A stretch of 39,888 nt of DNA from Candidatus Moraniibacteriota bacterium (GCA_027008775.1 JALVDV010000002.1:1-39888); one strand, 5' to 3'. Numbered from the stretch's first letter, positions 9,096 to 18,428 are shown. Notes: a model not told the origin generated them from the letters alone. Numbers and translations are program-made.

Positions 9096-9930
9096 ATTTT
9101 TTCTTTAAGTTTATCCAGGTGAAAGGGACAATTAAAAATGTTGGGATAATCCAAATAAAAATATATGATAGGTCTTCTATTAATTTACGTATTCCATTGC
9201 AGTTAGCATATCCAGGACCATTATGTTTGTAGATAGTTCTTTGATTAATATTACTACTATTGAAAATTGTCATAAGGCGCTTGATCTCTTTGTTTGAATA
9301 GCCGGCATGTTTATATACGGGTATTAGTATTGATGGATCTTTGGCGATATCATTTATGGAATGTTCAATGATTACGCCATAGTCAGGATCAACAACCCAT
9401 CGTTTGTTATTTGTAATTTGTATCTCTGTCACTACATGTTGTGGCCAAGAGATAATATTCGTTGGGATATGTTTTTTATTTAAGAGGTCAGCTAATGCTG
9501 TTGATTCTTGTGAGCACCAACCAACACCTCTTGCTATGGTCTTTTTATAATTACAAAATTCATATTTTAAAGCCGATTGTCTAAATAAAGTATGTGTAAG
9601 AATGAATAAAATATAATTTTCATAAAATGGCAAAATTACATTGTATTTTTTGTCATTTTTACCGCCCCAGTAATGTAAAATACCTTTGTTTATAGCATAG
9701 GTTACGTTGCGGACATACTGCTCGGTGTTTGCTGTCGGTTGATTGATAATGGACAAAGCCTCCTTTGCGGATAGAGTTATGTCATCTTTAAAGCTGGTTT
9801 TTTCTTTGTAAATATCCGGATTTTTAAGTGGTATCAACAGTCCAGTAATATTAACTAGGAATAAAAAAATTCCTATAACAAAAAAGGGTAGAGCGATTTT
9901 TTCCAAATATTTTTTTATAAATTTTTGCAT
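9073..9930 (-). CDS. Membrane-anchored transglutaminase-like protein
   Basis: 285 residues. A transmembrane segment near residues 13-35 and a second near 250-270 bracket an extracytoplasmic domain. That domain has a complete transglutaminase-like triad: Cys139 in GVGWCSQES, His165 in SWPQHVVTEI, and Asp181 in RWVVDPDYGV, in the usual order and spacing. Family members act as cysteine proteases, cross-linkers or amidases on proteins or peptidoglycan, so the activity cannot be fixed. Placement between a GT4 and an asparagine synthase in a glycan cluster is unusual; a role in processing or attaching the surface polymer is inference. It ends in a basic cytoplasmic tail, LKKKYVKKQSK. Confidence 0.75.
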   Translation of the reverse strand: MQKFIKKYLEKIALPFFVIGIFLFLVNITGLLIPLKNPDIYKEKTSFKDDITLSAKEALSIINQPTANTEQYVRNVTYAINKGILHYWGGKNDKKYNVILPFYENYILFILTHTLFRQSALKYEFCNYKKTIARGVGWCSQESTALADLLNKKHIPTNIISWPQHVVTEIQITNNKRWVVDPDYGVIIEHSINDIAKDPSILIPVYKHAGYSNKEIKRLMTIFNSSNINQRTIYKHNGPGYANCNGIRKLIEDLSYIFIWIIPTFLIVPFTWINLKKKYVKKQSK

Positions 9931-9939
9931 AATATTTTT

Positions 9940-11847
9940 CTAGTCAAAGAATTCTTGAAACCAGAGTTCCAAAGTAATTAATGCCCAGATGCGGTAGGCG
10001 TGATTTATGTTAGTGTTGACATGGGTATCCAATAATTTTTTGATTGCTTCTTTGTTAAAGATACCACGATTAATGGCTTTGTTGGATAGTAATATTTCAT
10101 ACATATAATTTTTCATTTCTCTGCGAAACCAATGCTCAATGGGAACGCCAAAACCCATTTTTTTGCGGTATAGAATTTCTTTGGGTACCAATTCTTTTTC
10201 CAGAGCTTTTTTAAGGATGTACTTTTTATTATTTAATCCTTTGAGTTTAAGATTAGCCGGGATTTTGGCAGTCATTTCCATAAATTTGTGGTCAAGAAAA
10301 GGGGAACGACTTTCCAAACCATGAGCCATAGTGGCAATGTCCACTTTAACCAATAAAGCATCCGGTAAATAGGTGGCAATGTCGGCGTAAACGGTTTGGT
10401 CAATTTTATCGGTAGCTTTGGCTTTATGGAACGCTTGAGAAATGATATTTGCAGTTTTGAGGCCGTGGGTTTTTTGGCGCATATTTTCGGTGTAAAGTCG
10501 ATTTTTCTGAAGGGCGGAAAAATACTGAATGTAGTAAATGTAACGTTGGTTATAGGGTAGAGATAAGGTTTCGGCAAAGGTTTGAGCGTGATTAGTTAAA
10601 GTGGTTTGAAAAATGGAATTAATAAACTTGGCCATTGGTTTGGCTAATAAATTGTGTAAGGGGCCAATTTTGTCATACCATAGTCCAAATTTTTGCACGC
10701 TATAACGACCGTAACCGGCAAAATTTTCATCTCCACCATCGCCATTGAGAGCAACGGTAACATGTTCCCGTGTTTTTTTTGCCAGATAGTATGTTGGTAA
10801 AGCACTGGAGTCAGCATAGGGTTCTTCATATTGTTTAACCAGTGTCGGCAACAGCTCCATGGCATCCGGCTTAACAATAAACTTTGTATGATCGGTCTTG
10901 TATTTGTCGGCAATCATTTGGGCATATTTTGTTTCATCGTGATCACTTTCATTGAAACCGATAGAGAAAGTTTTAATTGGTTGTGAGCTGTTTTTGGCCA
11001 TTAACGCCACCACAGCACTGGAGTCAATTCCTCCGGATAAAAAAGCTCCCAAAGGAACATCGGCTATCATTCTCAACTTAACCGCCTCCTCCAATTCTGT
11101 CAGAATTTTATTTTCCCATTTTTTTTCTGATAAGTTTAGTTTTTGAGTGTAATCCAGTTGCCAATATCTTTCTTTTTTGATTTGACCATTATTACAGTCA
11201 ATAATTAAATAATGCGCCGGTTCCAATTTTTTAATATTTTTAAAACCGGTTAGAGGAGCGGGGGCGTACTGCAAAGTTAAATAGTGGTGAATGGCAATAT
11301 AATCTATTTCTTTCCTATATTCCGGCTGGGTCAGAATTGATTTGAGCTCCGACGCAAATATAAAAGTGTTGTTGTCGGTGTAGTATTTAAACGGCTTCTT
11401 ACCCAATCTATCTCTGGCACAAACCAACTGATTTTTTTGATGGTCATACAAAGCGAAGGCAAACATTCCGCGAAGGTGTTCTAGAAACTCCATATCATAT
11501 TTATCATACAGAGCCATTATGACTTCGGTATCTGTTTTGGACCTAAATTGATAACCATCTTTTTTGAGTTGTTCTCGTTTTTCCTGAAAATTGTAAATTT
11601 CACCATTAAAGACAATGGTGTATTTTTTATCATTGTGTTGATAATGCATCGGTTGATGTCCGAGTGGCGATAGATCAATAATTGAAAGTCGTTGTTGTCC
11701 CAAACCGATTTTGTTATCAGAGGAAAGGTAAATACCACTATCATCCGGTCCGCGATGGGCGATAGCTTTATTCATTCTGGCGATGTCATTCTCTGAAACG
11801 GTTTGAGAATTATTTTTAAAATAAATTTTTCCGGTTATTCCACACAT
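9940..11847 (-). CDS. asnB: Asparagine synthase (glutamine-hydrolysing)
   Basis: 635 residues, full length. It begins MCGITGKIYF, with the N-terminal nucleophile Cys2 of the class II glutamine amidotransferase domain, and has HRGPDDSG and NGEIYN substrate motifs. The synthetase domain carries the PP-loop SGGIDSS at residues 271-277. The family makes Asn from Asp with Gln and ATP, and paralogs in surface polysaccharide clusters are often thought to amidate sugar carboxylates. The location, 9 bases upstream of the transglutaminase-like gene start in the same leftward operon, favours the latter, but biosynthetic AsnB is not excluded. Confidence 0.92.
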   Translation of the reverse strand: MCGITGKIYFKNNSQTVSENDIARMNKAIAHRGPDDSGIYLSSDNKIGLGQQRLSIIDLSPLGHQPMHYQHNDKKYTIVFNGEIYNFQEKREQLKKDGYQFRSKTDTEVIMALYDKYDMEFLEHLRGMFAFALYDHQKNQLVCARDRLGKKPFKYYTDNNTFIFASELKSILTQPEYRKEIDYIAIHHYLTLQYAPAPLTGFKNIKKLEPAHYLIIDCNNGQIKKERYWQLDYTQKLNLSEKKWENKILTELEEAVKLRMIADVPLGAFLSGGIDSSAVVALMAKNSSQPIKTFSIGFNESDHDETKYAQMIADKYKTDHTKFIVKPDAMELLPTLVKQYEEPYADSSALPTYYLAKKTREHVTVALNGDGGDENFAGYGRYSVQKFGLWYDKIGPLHNLLAKPMAKFINSIFQTTLTNHAQTFAETLSLPYNQRYIYYIQYFSALQKNRLYTENMRQKTHGLKTANIISQAFHKAKATDKIDQTVYADIATYLPDALLVKVDIATMAHGLESRSPFLDHKFMEMTAKIPANLKLKGLNNKKYILKKALEKELVPKEILYRKKMGFGVPIEHWFRREMKNYMYEILLSNKAINRGIFNKEAIKKLLDTHVNTNINHAYRIWALITLELWFQEFFD

Positions 11848-11856
11848 AGTTTATTG

Positions 11857-13995
11857 TTATTTAATTTTCCAAATATAGATTCCATTTTGATTATATATCA
11901 ATGGAAAGTATTTGGATATTTTATCTGGATTTAAATTGAAAAAATTGGCTTTTTGCCACCATTCTCGTTGACTATAAATGGTTTTAAATTTGTCTTTGGA
12001 GAACAAAAGATAAATCGGTGGACTGCAGTTAGTGTTTGTGGTTTGACAACTGATGCCAGAGTGTAATTTTTGGGAATAAATTTTTTCCTTTTTCAGCTTA
12101 TTAATCAGATGTTTTGTTTGCTTGGATTGTGAGATAATTGTATCAATGTCATTTGTGTTTTTGATTGTTTTTTGTTGAAGAAATTTTTGATAGTTATCCA
12201 TGACCTGTTTGATTTTTTGGCTGGGGGATGACGATAAATTTTGTAGGTATGAATTGTTGTAAAGGTTCTGGAGATTAGTTTGTGAAAGTGGAACCATAGT
12301 TCTGTTACTAAAATAGATGATCATTGGTTTGTTGGCGGCTTGACTGATAAAAATGGCATTTTCCGGTGTGTTTTTTCGGATCCAGTGACTGGCTTTAAAC
12401 TCATTTCTACTGACAAGTGATTTTTTAGCTTGGGCTATATAAAGTGTGCCGGCTATGCCGGTGATTGATAATGTTGTTACCAAAAGTAAAAAATAAGGGG
12501 TGTATTTTTGATGGTATTTTTTGATGACGTAAAATATGGCTGGTGCAGAAATAATAATTAGAATATCAATAATGAGCCAAATTCTTTCCGGGAGAAAGAT
12601 GTAATTTAAGCGTGGCAGTAATTCCGAATAGATTAGGAGGGGGATTATCATAGTTAAAGTTAAATATAACAAAAGAATTTTTTTATTTTTTCGTTTTGTT
12701 TTTATAACAATCATTATGGATGCTACCAAATAAAACAAAGCTAGCGGACTGAAATAATAACTGTAATATTTTATGGCGCCAAATACTCCCGGCCAACCGA
12801 GTTGTTGGCCCGAGTTGTCGGCAATGTAGTTATCAAGGAACCATAATCGCCACTTATGAACTTGTTGAACTTGTTGTAAAATTTTTTGTCCAGATGACAG
12901 AATGTAATTAGTGATTTTTAAATGCTCAAAAATGATGATTCCAATAAATATTAAGTTTGAAATTAGTAGAGCAAATATTAGACGATTTTTGGGGATGTTT
13001 GTTTGCAGATAATATTTTTTGAAGATATAGATTGTGATTATGGAAAAATGCGTTAAGAATAAAAAAAGAAAAAATTCGTGATAATTTAATCCGGCAATGA
13101 CAATTATTGAAGATAATATCCAGTATGACAAATTGTTTTTAACGGTTAGAGAGCGATAAATGAAATAAATATAAATTGGTAGCAGTATAACAAAGACAGT
13201 TTGGGGACGCACTATATCAATTTCCAAACTTAGAACCGGAATTCCCAGAGTTGAGAGGAGAATAATAAACTGTTGTAGTTTATTATTTATGTTGTATATT
13301 TTGATAAATTGATAGATTACAAAAACAATGCTTGCTTGTAAGGCGATAAACCAGAGGGTAAAGATGGAGTAGGGATTAAGTTTGCTTATTTTTGAGACAA
13401 TAATAATAGCTACAGTGAAAAATCCACGGTAGGTTGTTGACAGAATATTTGTTTGGATTGTTTTTTTGATGTCAACAAGATTGGAATAACCATCCCACTC
13501 CGGCATAAAAACGTAAAAATGATAGTTTATACTGTGTATGATGATGTAAAGAAGAATGGTTAGTAAGATTGGCCAATGTTTTTGTGGCAATTCTTTCGTG
13601 TGATGTAAGAAATTCCATTTTTGCAGAGGTATTTTTAAAGGAGATAAAATGATAATAATGGCTGAGATGGACAGATTTGTCAGTAAGATTGTATTAAAGC
13701 TAAAGGGAATATTCAGAAAATAATTGGCGCTGAAATAAAGAGGGACGATAACTGTAAAAAATATTGTTAGAGTTGCCAAAAAATATTCTATAGTTCCTTT
13801 TAATTTTATTCTGAAAAGAAATAATAGATTGAGAGGAGTTACAAATACAACATAAAAAAACCCTATTAAGTTTACCAGGGTATCATTGGAATAAAATTTT
13901 GAAACGAAAAGTCCGAAAAAATATAGGAAGATTGTGATTATATTTACAAGTGACAGGTTATTTTTCAGCCAGGATTTCTTTAAATATCTTTTCAT
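11857..13995 (-). CDS. Large multipass membrane protein, GT-C-like
   Basis: 712 residues with roughly a dozen hydrophobic segments over the first 530 residues, then a soluble domain (about 540-712) beginning near KASHWIRKNTPENAIFISQ. That is the architecture of GT-C glycosyltransferases and related dolichyl/undecaprenyl-phosphate-sugar-dependent enzymes. An acidic motif in an early loop, MPEWDGYSNLVDI near residue 167, fits the GT-C catalytic aspartate position, and ASHWIRKNTPENA resembles the start of their periplasmic domains. No specific subfamily recognised. It overlaps the upstream GT4 gene by 38 bases, so they are co-translated. Confidence 0.65.
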   Translation of the reverse strand: MKRYLKKSWLKNNLSLVNIITIFLYFFGLFVSKFYSNDTLVNLIGFFYVVFVTPLNLLFLFRIKLKGTIEYFLATLTIFFTVIVPLYFSANYFLNIPFSFNTILLTNLSISAIIIILSPLKIPLQKWNFLHHTKELPQKHWPILLTILLYIIIHSINYHFYVFMPEWDGYSNLVDIKKTIQTNILSTTYRGFFTVAIIIVSKISKLNPYSIFTLWFIALQASIVFVIYQFIKIYNINNKLQQFIILLSTLGIPVLSLEIDIVRPQTVFVILLPIYIYFIYRSLTVKNNLSYWILSSIIVIAGLNYHEFFLFLFLTHFSIITIYIFKKYYLQTNIPKNRLIFALLISNLIFIGIIIFEHLKITNYILSSGQKILQQVQQVHKWRLWFLDNYIADNSGQQLGWPGVFGAIKYYSYYFSPLALFYLVASIMIVIKTKRKNKKILLLYLTLTMIIPLLIYSELLPRLNYIFLPERIWLIIDILIIISAPAIFYVIKKYHQKYTPYFLLLVTTLSITGIAGTLYIAQAKKSLVSRNEFKASHWIRKNTPENAIFISQAANKPMIIYFSNRTMVPLSQTNLQNLYNNSYLQNLSSSPSQKIKQVMDNYQKFLQQKTIKNTNDIDTIISQSKQTKHLINKLKKEKIYSQKLHSGISCQTTNTNCSPPIYLLFSKDKFKTIYSQREWWQKANFFNLNPDKISKYFPLIYNQNGIYIWKIK

Positions 13996-15115
13996 ATTTT
14001 TCTATTGATTTTTGCCAATTGATTTTTTTAACAATGGTTTTTTTGGCTTCTTTTGATAAGCGGTGTATTAAATTTTTATTCCGTACTAGCGCTGTAATTG
14101 CTTTGGCGATAAGCTGAGGATCGGGGTTGTTGATTAATATACCATTTTTGTTATTTTCTATTATTTCTTTTGCGCCTTCATTCGGAGTGGCTATGATTGC
14201 ATTTTGGCAATACATTGCTTCTAAAAGCGATGTTGATAAACCTCCTCCCGGTTGGGCAGAGTGAATGTATATTTGTGAGGATTTTAAAATGCTAATCGCT
14301 TTGTCTCTGGGCACATTGCCCGTAAATATAATATCTGTTTCATTTCCGGCTATTTTTTTAAGATGTTCAAAATCCTCTCCGTTGCCAACAATAATAAATG
14401 TTATACCTTTTTTAAGCTTTGTCGGCAAATTTTTAACAGCCTTAATACTATTTTCTACACCTTTCCACTTGTATAGTCTACCAACGAAAGCAATTATAAT
14501 TTTGTCGGGATATTTTTGTTGAATAGTTGTGTCTGTATTAATGTTATCAATTTCTTTTATATTTAATCCACGATAAATTATTGGTGATGGTTGTTTGTCA
14601 AATTTGTAAATAAATTCTTGAACAGCTTTGGAAATAGAAATGTTAATATCAGAAAATTTAAATATCAATTGACCAAAACCGTAATCATACAGCTTAGCCA
14701 GAAAATTTTTAAATTTACTGGAAAGTTGCACAAAATCGGAACCGTGTTCGATATGTATAAATTTTATCCTTTTGGTTTTGGCAAAAATTAGAGCCATAAA
14801 TGATGAAAAGAAAAATCTTGTTCGAGAAATTGTAATATCAAAATTTTGTTTGTATAGAGCGCAAAACAATTTCCAAAATTTTAATGACCAAAATTTCGGT
14901 AGAGGGTAGTTGGGGACAATTTCCCAAGCTGGGTAGCGAATGATAGTTAGATATTTATTATCAATTTGTTTTTCCGGAGTGTTTTTTGGTAGTTGGGGAG
15001 AAAAAACAGTTATGACAAAGTCTTCATTTGCTAGGTGTTTGTTAAATTCTTCCGCATGAGACTCTAATCCACCAGTGTGTGGAGGATAATAGGGTGTAAA
15101 TATTAAAAGATTCAT
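13958..15115 (-). CDS. GT4 family glycosyltransferase
   Basis: 385 residues, GT-B fold. N-terminal signature LLIFTPYYPPHTGGLESHAEEF is the typical GT4 opening with the glycine-rich acceptor loop. The C-terminal half has IAFVGRLYKWKGVENSIKAV, ITFIIVGNGEDFEHL, and a donor site of the form GGGLSTSLLEAMYCQNAI, with one of the two usual glutamates replaced (the first position reads Gly/Gln-rich HSAQPGG rather than a plain E). It is the first gene of the leftward operon and is divergent from the 15241 GT2 gene. Confidence 0.88.
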   Translation of the reverse strand: MNLLIFTPYYPPHTGGLESHAEEFNKHLANEDFVITVFSPQLPKNTPEKQIDNKYLTIIRYPAWEIVPNYPLPKFWSLKFWKLFCALYKQNFDITISRTRFFFSSFMALIFAKTKRIKFIHIEHGSDFVQLSSKFKNFLAKLYDYGFGQLIFKFSDINISISKAVQEFIYKFDKQPSPIIYRGLNIKEIDNINTDTTIQQKYPDKIIIAFVGRLYKWKGVENSIKAVKNLPTKLKKGITFIIVGNGEDFEHLKKIAGNETDIIFTGNVPRDKAISILKSSQIYIHSAQPGGGLSTSLLEAMYCQNAIIATPNEGAKEIIENNKNGILINNPDPQLIAKAITALVRNKNLIHRLSKEAKKTIVKKINWQKSIEKYEKIFKEILAEK

Positions 15116-15163
15116 AAAAAGTGATTGAATTTGATGTTTGAGTTAACGAAAAGATTGTGTCGT

Positions 15164-15192
15164 TTGCCGTTATTTGTCTTTTATTATATTAT
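15164..15192 (+). promoter_or_regulatory. Candidate promoter for the GT2/DUF2304 pair
   Basis: TTGCCG at 15164-15169 and TATTAT at 15187-15192 are separated by exactly 17 bases, about 50 bases before the ATG at 15241. Confidence 0.5.
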
Positions 15193-15240
15193 ACATCCGG
15201 GGTTTTGGGTAGGATAATGAATGGAATAATTTGATTTTTT

Positions 15241-15915
15241 ATGCAAGAAAAAAAAGTTTATGTTGTTGTACCGGTTTATAATGAAGCTCCTGTTATTCAG
15301 AAAACAATTACGGAAATAAAAAATGCCGGTTATGATAATATCATAGTGGTTGATGACGGAAGCACTGATAACAGTTATTATCGGTTTGCTAAAATGAATG
15401 TTGTTCCATTGAAGTTGGCAATTAATCGTGGTAAGGGAGCAGCGGTTAAGACGGGAATGGAAGCAGCCAAAGTTTTAGGGGCTGATATCGTTGTAACATT
15501 GGATGGTGATGGTCAGCATAATCCAAAAGATATTAAAAAAATGCTTGAATTGATAAACCGTGGGTATGATGTTGTTTTAGGTAGTAGATTAAAGAATCCG
15601 AAAGGAATGCCCTGGCACAAAATTGTTGTTAATTATATTGGTAACATTGTTACTTTTTTCTTGTACGGTTTGTGGGTAACGGATAGCCAGTCTGGGTTTA
15701 GGGCATTTTCCAAAAGGGCGATAAATCTGATAGATACCCAGACTGATAGGTATGAATATGATAGTGAAGTTATAAGGGAGATAGAACGGCATGGTTTAAA
15801 ATATGCTGAAGTTCCAATAGAGGTTAGATATACGAAATATTCCATGAATAAAAATAATAAACAGAATCTTAAAAATGGGATAAAAACTTTGATAAAATTG
15901 TTAATTTCCGGTTAG
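15241..15915 (+). CDS. Polyprenyl-phosphate glycosyltransferase (GtrB/DPM1-like GT2)
   Basis: 224 residues. The GT-A core reads VVPVYNEAPVIQKTI at 9-23, VVDDGSTDNS at 36-45, and LDGDGQHNPKDI at 87-98, the signature of dolichyl-phosphate mannosyltransferase and undecaprenyl-phosphate glucosyltransferase families. The conserved GSR and SQSGFRAFS motifs are also present. It lacks the two C-terminal membrane helices of GtrB, but the next gene, two bases downstream, encodes a small DUF2304 membrane protein that often accompanies such soluble enzymes. Expected reaction: sugar from UDP- or GDP-sugar to undecaprenyl phosphate, feeding GT-C enzymes such as the one at 11857. Confidence 0.9.
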   Translation: MQEKKVYVVVPVYNEAPVIQKTITEIKNAGYDNIIVVDDGSTDNSYYRFAKMNVVPLKLAINRGKGAAVKTGMEAAKVLGADIVVTLDGDGQHNPKDIKKMLELINRGYDVVLGSRLKNPKGMPWHKIVVNYIGNIVTFFLYGLWVTDSQSGFRAFSKRAINLIDTQTDRYEYDSEVIREIERHGLKYAEVPIEVRYTKYSMNKNNKQNLKNGIKTLIKLLISG

Positions 15916-15917
15916 AT

Positions 15918-16292
15918 ATGAAAGATGCATTTATTATTTTTCAAGTTATTATTGCTTTGATTTCATCTTATTTCTTGTTAAATGGTTTGTGGAAATTTGT
16001 GAAAAGGGAACAGAAGCAAACTTTTTTAAAGGTTTTTTATACGGCTGTAATTTGGGCTGGCATCTTGTTCTTATCCATTTTCCCCGACTCCTTAAGAGTT
16101 TTTTCCGTGAAATTTGGTTTGGGAGAAAATTTAAACACTATTATTTTTATAGGATTTGTTTTGGTTTTTATGGCTATTTTTAAGCTTTTAACCAGTATTG
16201 AGCGTTTGGAACAAACAATTTCTGAACTGGTGAGAAAAAATGCTTTAGACGATTTGAGTGACTTTGTTGAGGAAAAAGATAAAAAACATTAA
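15918..16292 (+). CDS. DUF2304 small membrane protein
   Basis: 124 residues with three hydrophobic segments (about 5-22, 42-60, 73-92) followed by a charged helix with TSIERLEQTISELVRK and an acidic/basic tail. The pattern and gene neighbourhood match DUF2304, which is regularly found immediately downstream of DPM1/GtrB-like GT2 genes. Two bases separate it from the preceding stop. It probably anchors or assists the GT2 enzyme at the membrane. Its 3' end overlaps the convergent P-loop gene by 4 bases. Confidence 0.8.
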   Translation: MKDAFIIFQVIIALISSYFLLNGLWKFVKREQKQTFLKVFYTAVIWAGILFLSIFPDSLRVFSVKFGLGENLNTIIFIGFVLVFMAIFKLLTSIERLEQTISELVRKNALDDLSDFVEEKDKKH

Positions 16293-16843
16293 ATTTTTTG
16301 ACTGATTTTTTTATGTAGTTGATAAAGCTTGTTGCCCAATTTGTAGCTTATTACTCCGCGGAGGAGAAGATAGGTGCGGGGCCAGCTTTCCGGTGAGTGT
16401 TCTTGTTGTCGGTTTTGGAAATATCTTTTTAGAAGGCGCCAGATGAGGAGAAAAGTATTTGGGTTAAGCCAAATGATTTGTTCGGCTGATTGGACGATTT
16501 GTCGGCTAAATTCGGGGGAAGCACCTTCAATGATCCAACCATGATTGAAGTTTGGGGGTTTAGGGGCTTGGAAATTTTGAGATTTGGATTGACTGTTTAA
16601 GGTGTTGTATTGAGATCGCTCCGACGTTGTTTGGGGGCGGAATGAGTAAGGGTTGTTTAGGAATTTTTGGAGAAGAGCTTGTTTTTGCTTGGGAGAATTT
16701 TGTTGAGTGTATTTTACTTTCCAGAATATATCATCTAAATTTAAAACCGGTAAATTATATTTTTTACCCAACTTTTTAGCCAGGGTGGTTTTACCGCTTC
16801 CGGCCGGTCCGATGATGTATATTTTTCTAATTTTTCTTTGCAT
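16289..16843 (-). CDS. Small P-loop kinase-like protein (adenylate kinase/FlaR type)
   Basis: 184 residues from the ATG at 16843. A P-loop IIGPAGSGKTTLAKKLG is near residues 10-26, followed by the acceptor-side NLDDIFWK, the pattern of adenylate-kinase-related and topology-modulation (FlaR-like) ATPases. Further on, GWIIEGASPEF and IIWLNPNTFLLIWRLLKRYF match the same group, including the basic lid. A longer frame to 16888 exists, but its extra 15 residues are Cys/Ser-rich and unlike the family, so I prefer the internal ATG. The substrate is unknown. Middle segment 75-105 is a Gln/Ser/Asn-rich insertion. Confidence 0.75.
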   Translation of the reverse strand: MQRKIRKIYIIGPAGSGKTTLAKKLGKKYNLPVLNLDDIFWKVKYTQQNSPKQKQALLQKFLNNPYSFRPQTTSERSQYNTLNSQSKSQNFQAPKPPNFNHGWIIEGASPEFSRQIVQSAEQIIWLNPNTFLLIWRLLKRYFQNRQQEHSPESWPRTYLLLRGVISYKLGNKLYQLHKKISQKI

Positions 16844-16956
16844 GCTATTATTGTAACACAATGGTGAGCAGTGGGCACTAGTTGACAATGGGAGGTTGCT
16901 AGGGAGTGACGGTTTTTGTTTTTCCGGCTTTTAAGCGATGGGTAAATTGAAGTAGA

Positions 16957-16985
16957 TTGGTTGCCAGAAAAAATGGGGGTACAAT
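16957..16985 (+). promoter_or_regulatory. Candidate promoter of the ABC exporter adaptor gene
   Basis: TTGGTT at 16957-16962, a 17-base spacer and TACAAT at 16980-16985, 43 bases before the ATG of the adaptor. Confidence 0.45.
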
Positions 16986-17028
16986 TTAAGAAATTAATAT
17001 GGGGATTAACTTTTAACTTAGGTTTTAG

Positions 17029-18012
17029 ATGAAAAAAGCTGTTGTCATTATCTTGTTGGTTCTGTTGGTATTGGGAGTGGCCGGAATGGTTTGGTGGAAT
17101 AGTGGAGGCATGGTAAAGGAGCTTTCTGTGACGGAGGTTAAGATTGGTTCGGTCCGGAAAACTATTGATATTGATGTGACTGTGCGCCCAAGTGTCTATG
17201 CCGACATTTCTACGGAGATTCCGGCTTTGGTGAAAAAAGTTTATAAAAAAGAGGGTGATCCAGTGGAGAAAGGGGAAGTTTTGTTTGAGTTAGACAGAGA
17301 TGCTTTGCGGGCGCAGGTGGCTGAGGCGCGTTTGGCGGTCCGTAAGGCGGAATTGGCTGAAAAGAATGCTCGGCGACATTGGAGAGATTTAAAGCCGGAA
17401 GAAAGGGCGGAGATAGTGGCTACCACCCAACAGGCCAGGGAAAACTTGAGGCGAGTACTGGCACAGGCCAAGAAAACAACGATAATTTCTCCCCTGATTG
17501 GAATTTTAACAAAGCAATTAGCAAGGGTTGGTGAAGTGGCCACCGGCGTGGTGGCTCGCGTGATAGATCCCGATTCTTTACAGGCTGAGGGTTTGGTGCC
17601 GGAAGTTGACATTGTTAAAGTTAAGGAAAGTATGCCGGTTTTTTTGGGTCTGGATTCTTTTCCGGATAATCGGATAGAGACAAGGGTGAAAAAAATTTAT
17701 CCCGGTAGCGTGGAGAAAGGTGGAAATGTTTATTACAAAGTTGATATTTCTTTACCGGTAGGTTTAAATGCTTTAGAGGGGATGACCGGTGAAGCTTGGC
17801 TGGTGATTACTTCCAAAGAAGGAGTGCCGACCGTGGAAAGGAATTTTGTTCAAAAAGACGAGAAGGGTTACTTTGTTTATGTCTTGGGCGCCGGTGGCAG
17901 GAAGCCAATTAAGAAATATTTTCAAGCTGGTCTGTTGGGAGATGATTTGGTGGAGATTAAAAAGGGGTTGAGTGTTGGGGAAAAGGTGGTATTGGTTGGC
18001 AGTGGAAAGTAA
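17029..18012 (+). CDS. Exporter periplasmic adaptor (HlyD/MacA-like)
   Basis: 327 residues. One N-terminal membrane anchor (about 4-23) precedes a typical membrane-fusion layout: first half of a lipoyl/barrel-sandwich domain with VKKVYKKEGDPVEKGEVLFELD near 68-89, a short helical hairpin (about 90-145), the second lipoyl half TTIISPLIGILTKQLARVGEVA, then beta-barrel and membrane-proximal domains. The hairpin is short, which fits an organism without an outer-membrane TolC. Family role: partner of MacB-type ABC permease and ATPase in export of peptides, lipids or drugs. The permease follows at 18586 and the ATPase only at 22952. Confidence 0.85.
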   Translation: MKKAVVIILLVLLVLGVAGMVWWNSGGMVKELSVTEVKIGSVRKTIDIDVTVRPSVYADISTEIPALVKKVYKKEGDPVEKGEVLFELDRDALRAQVAEARLAVRKAELAEKNARRHWRDLKPEERAEIVATTQQARENLRRVLAQAKKTTIISPLIGILTKQLARVGEVATGVVARVIDPDSLQAEGLVPEVDIVKVKESMPVFLGLDSFPDNRIETRVKKIYPGSVEKGGNVYYKVDISLPVGLNALEGMTGEAWLVITSKEGVPTVERNFVQKDEKGYFVYVLGAGGRKPIKKYFQAGLLGDDLVEIKKGLSVGEKVVLVGSGK

Positions 18013-18040
18013 CTAAAAATAATGTGCAAAATTTTTGTTT

Positions 18041-18099
18041 CCTTATACCCATATAAGAAAGTGAAGGGGTATTGGGCTGTTACCTTATGACCATATAAG
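18041..18099. repeat. Two copies of an imperfect-palindrome motif
   Basis: CCTTATACCCATATAAG at 18041-18057 and CCTTATGACCATATAAG at 18083-18099 are 42 bases apart. Each has CTTAT/ATAAG arms. They sit between the adaptor stop and the MazG-like gene. A third, diverged copy is at 19909-19926. Confidence 0.7.
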
Positions 18100-18134
18100 A
18101 TGACAAAAATAAAAGATTGTTTGTAAATAAAAAT

Positions 18135-18428
18135 ATGGAAATCAAAAAATTATTAAGGGAGGCCAGGGAAATTTGGGGTGAAGAGAGATTGACATTGGGA
18201 GAAATTATTGTGCGAATGGGAAAAGTTTTTGGTGATCTGTGTCGTTGGGAGCGAAAGGCGGACAAGGACAAGTCGGTTTGTACGGAAGATGAGTTAAAAA
18301 AGGAGTTGGGTAATATGATTTTCTCCACTATTCGCTGGTGTGATGATTTGGGATATGATCTGGAAGAATGCATTGAGTTGGCTAAAAAGGCACAGAAACG
18401 TTTTGCGGAGGAGAATGCAAATGATTAG
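18135..18428 (+). CDS. MazG-like small protein
   Basis: 97 residues from ATG 18135; a TTG six codons earlier is less likely. All-alpha, with DELKKELGNMIFSTIRWCDDLGYDLEECIELAKKAQKRF near the C-terminal half, which matches the second part of the MazG/NTP-pyrophosphohydrolase helix bundle (E-L-G-N/D, then L-G-x-D-L-E-E). The first acidic E-x-x-E metal site of MazG is not obvious; residues 3-20 (LLREAREIWGEERLTL) occupy that place. It could hydrolyse non-canonical NTPs or be an inactive relative. It lies between the exporter adaptor and permease genes, possibly inserted, and the palindrome repeats precede it. Confidence 0.55.
   Translation: MEIKKLLREAREIWGEERLTLGEIIVRMGKVFGDLCRWERKADKDKSVCTEDELKKELGNMIFSTIRWCDDLGYDLEECIELAKKAQKRFAEENAND

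Noticed and set aside
16844-16888. Longer start of the P-loop gene at 16888
   Set aside because: The 15 extra residues are Cys/Ser-rich with no family match; the ATG at 16843 places the P-loop at the usual distance.
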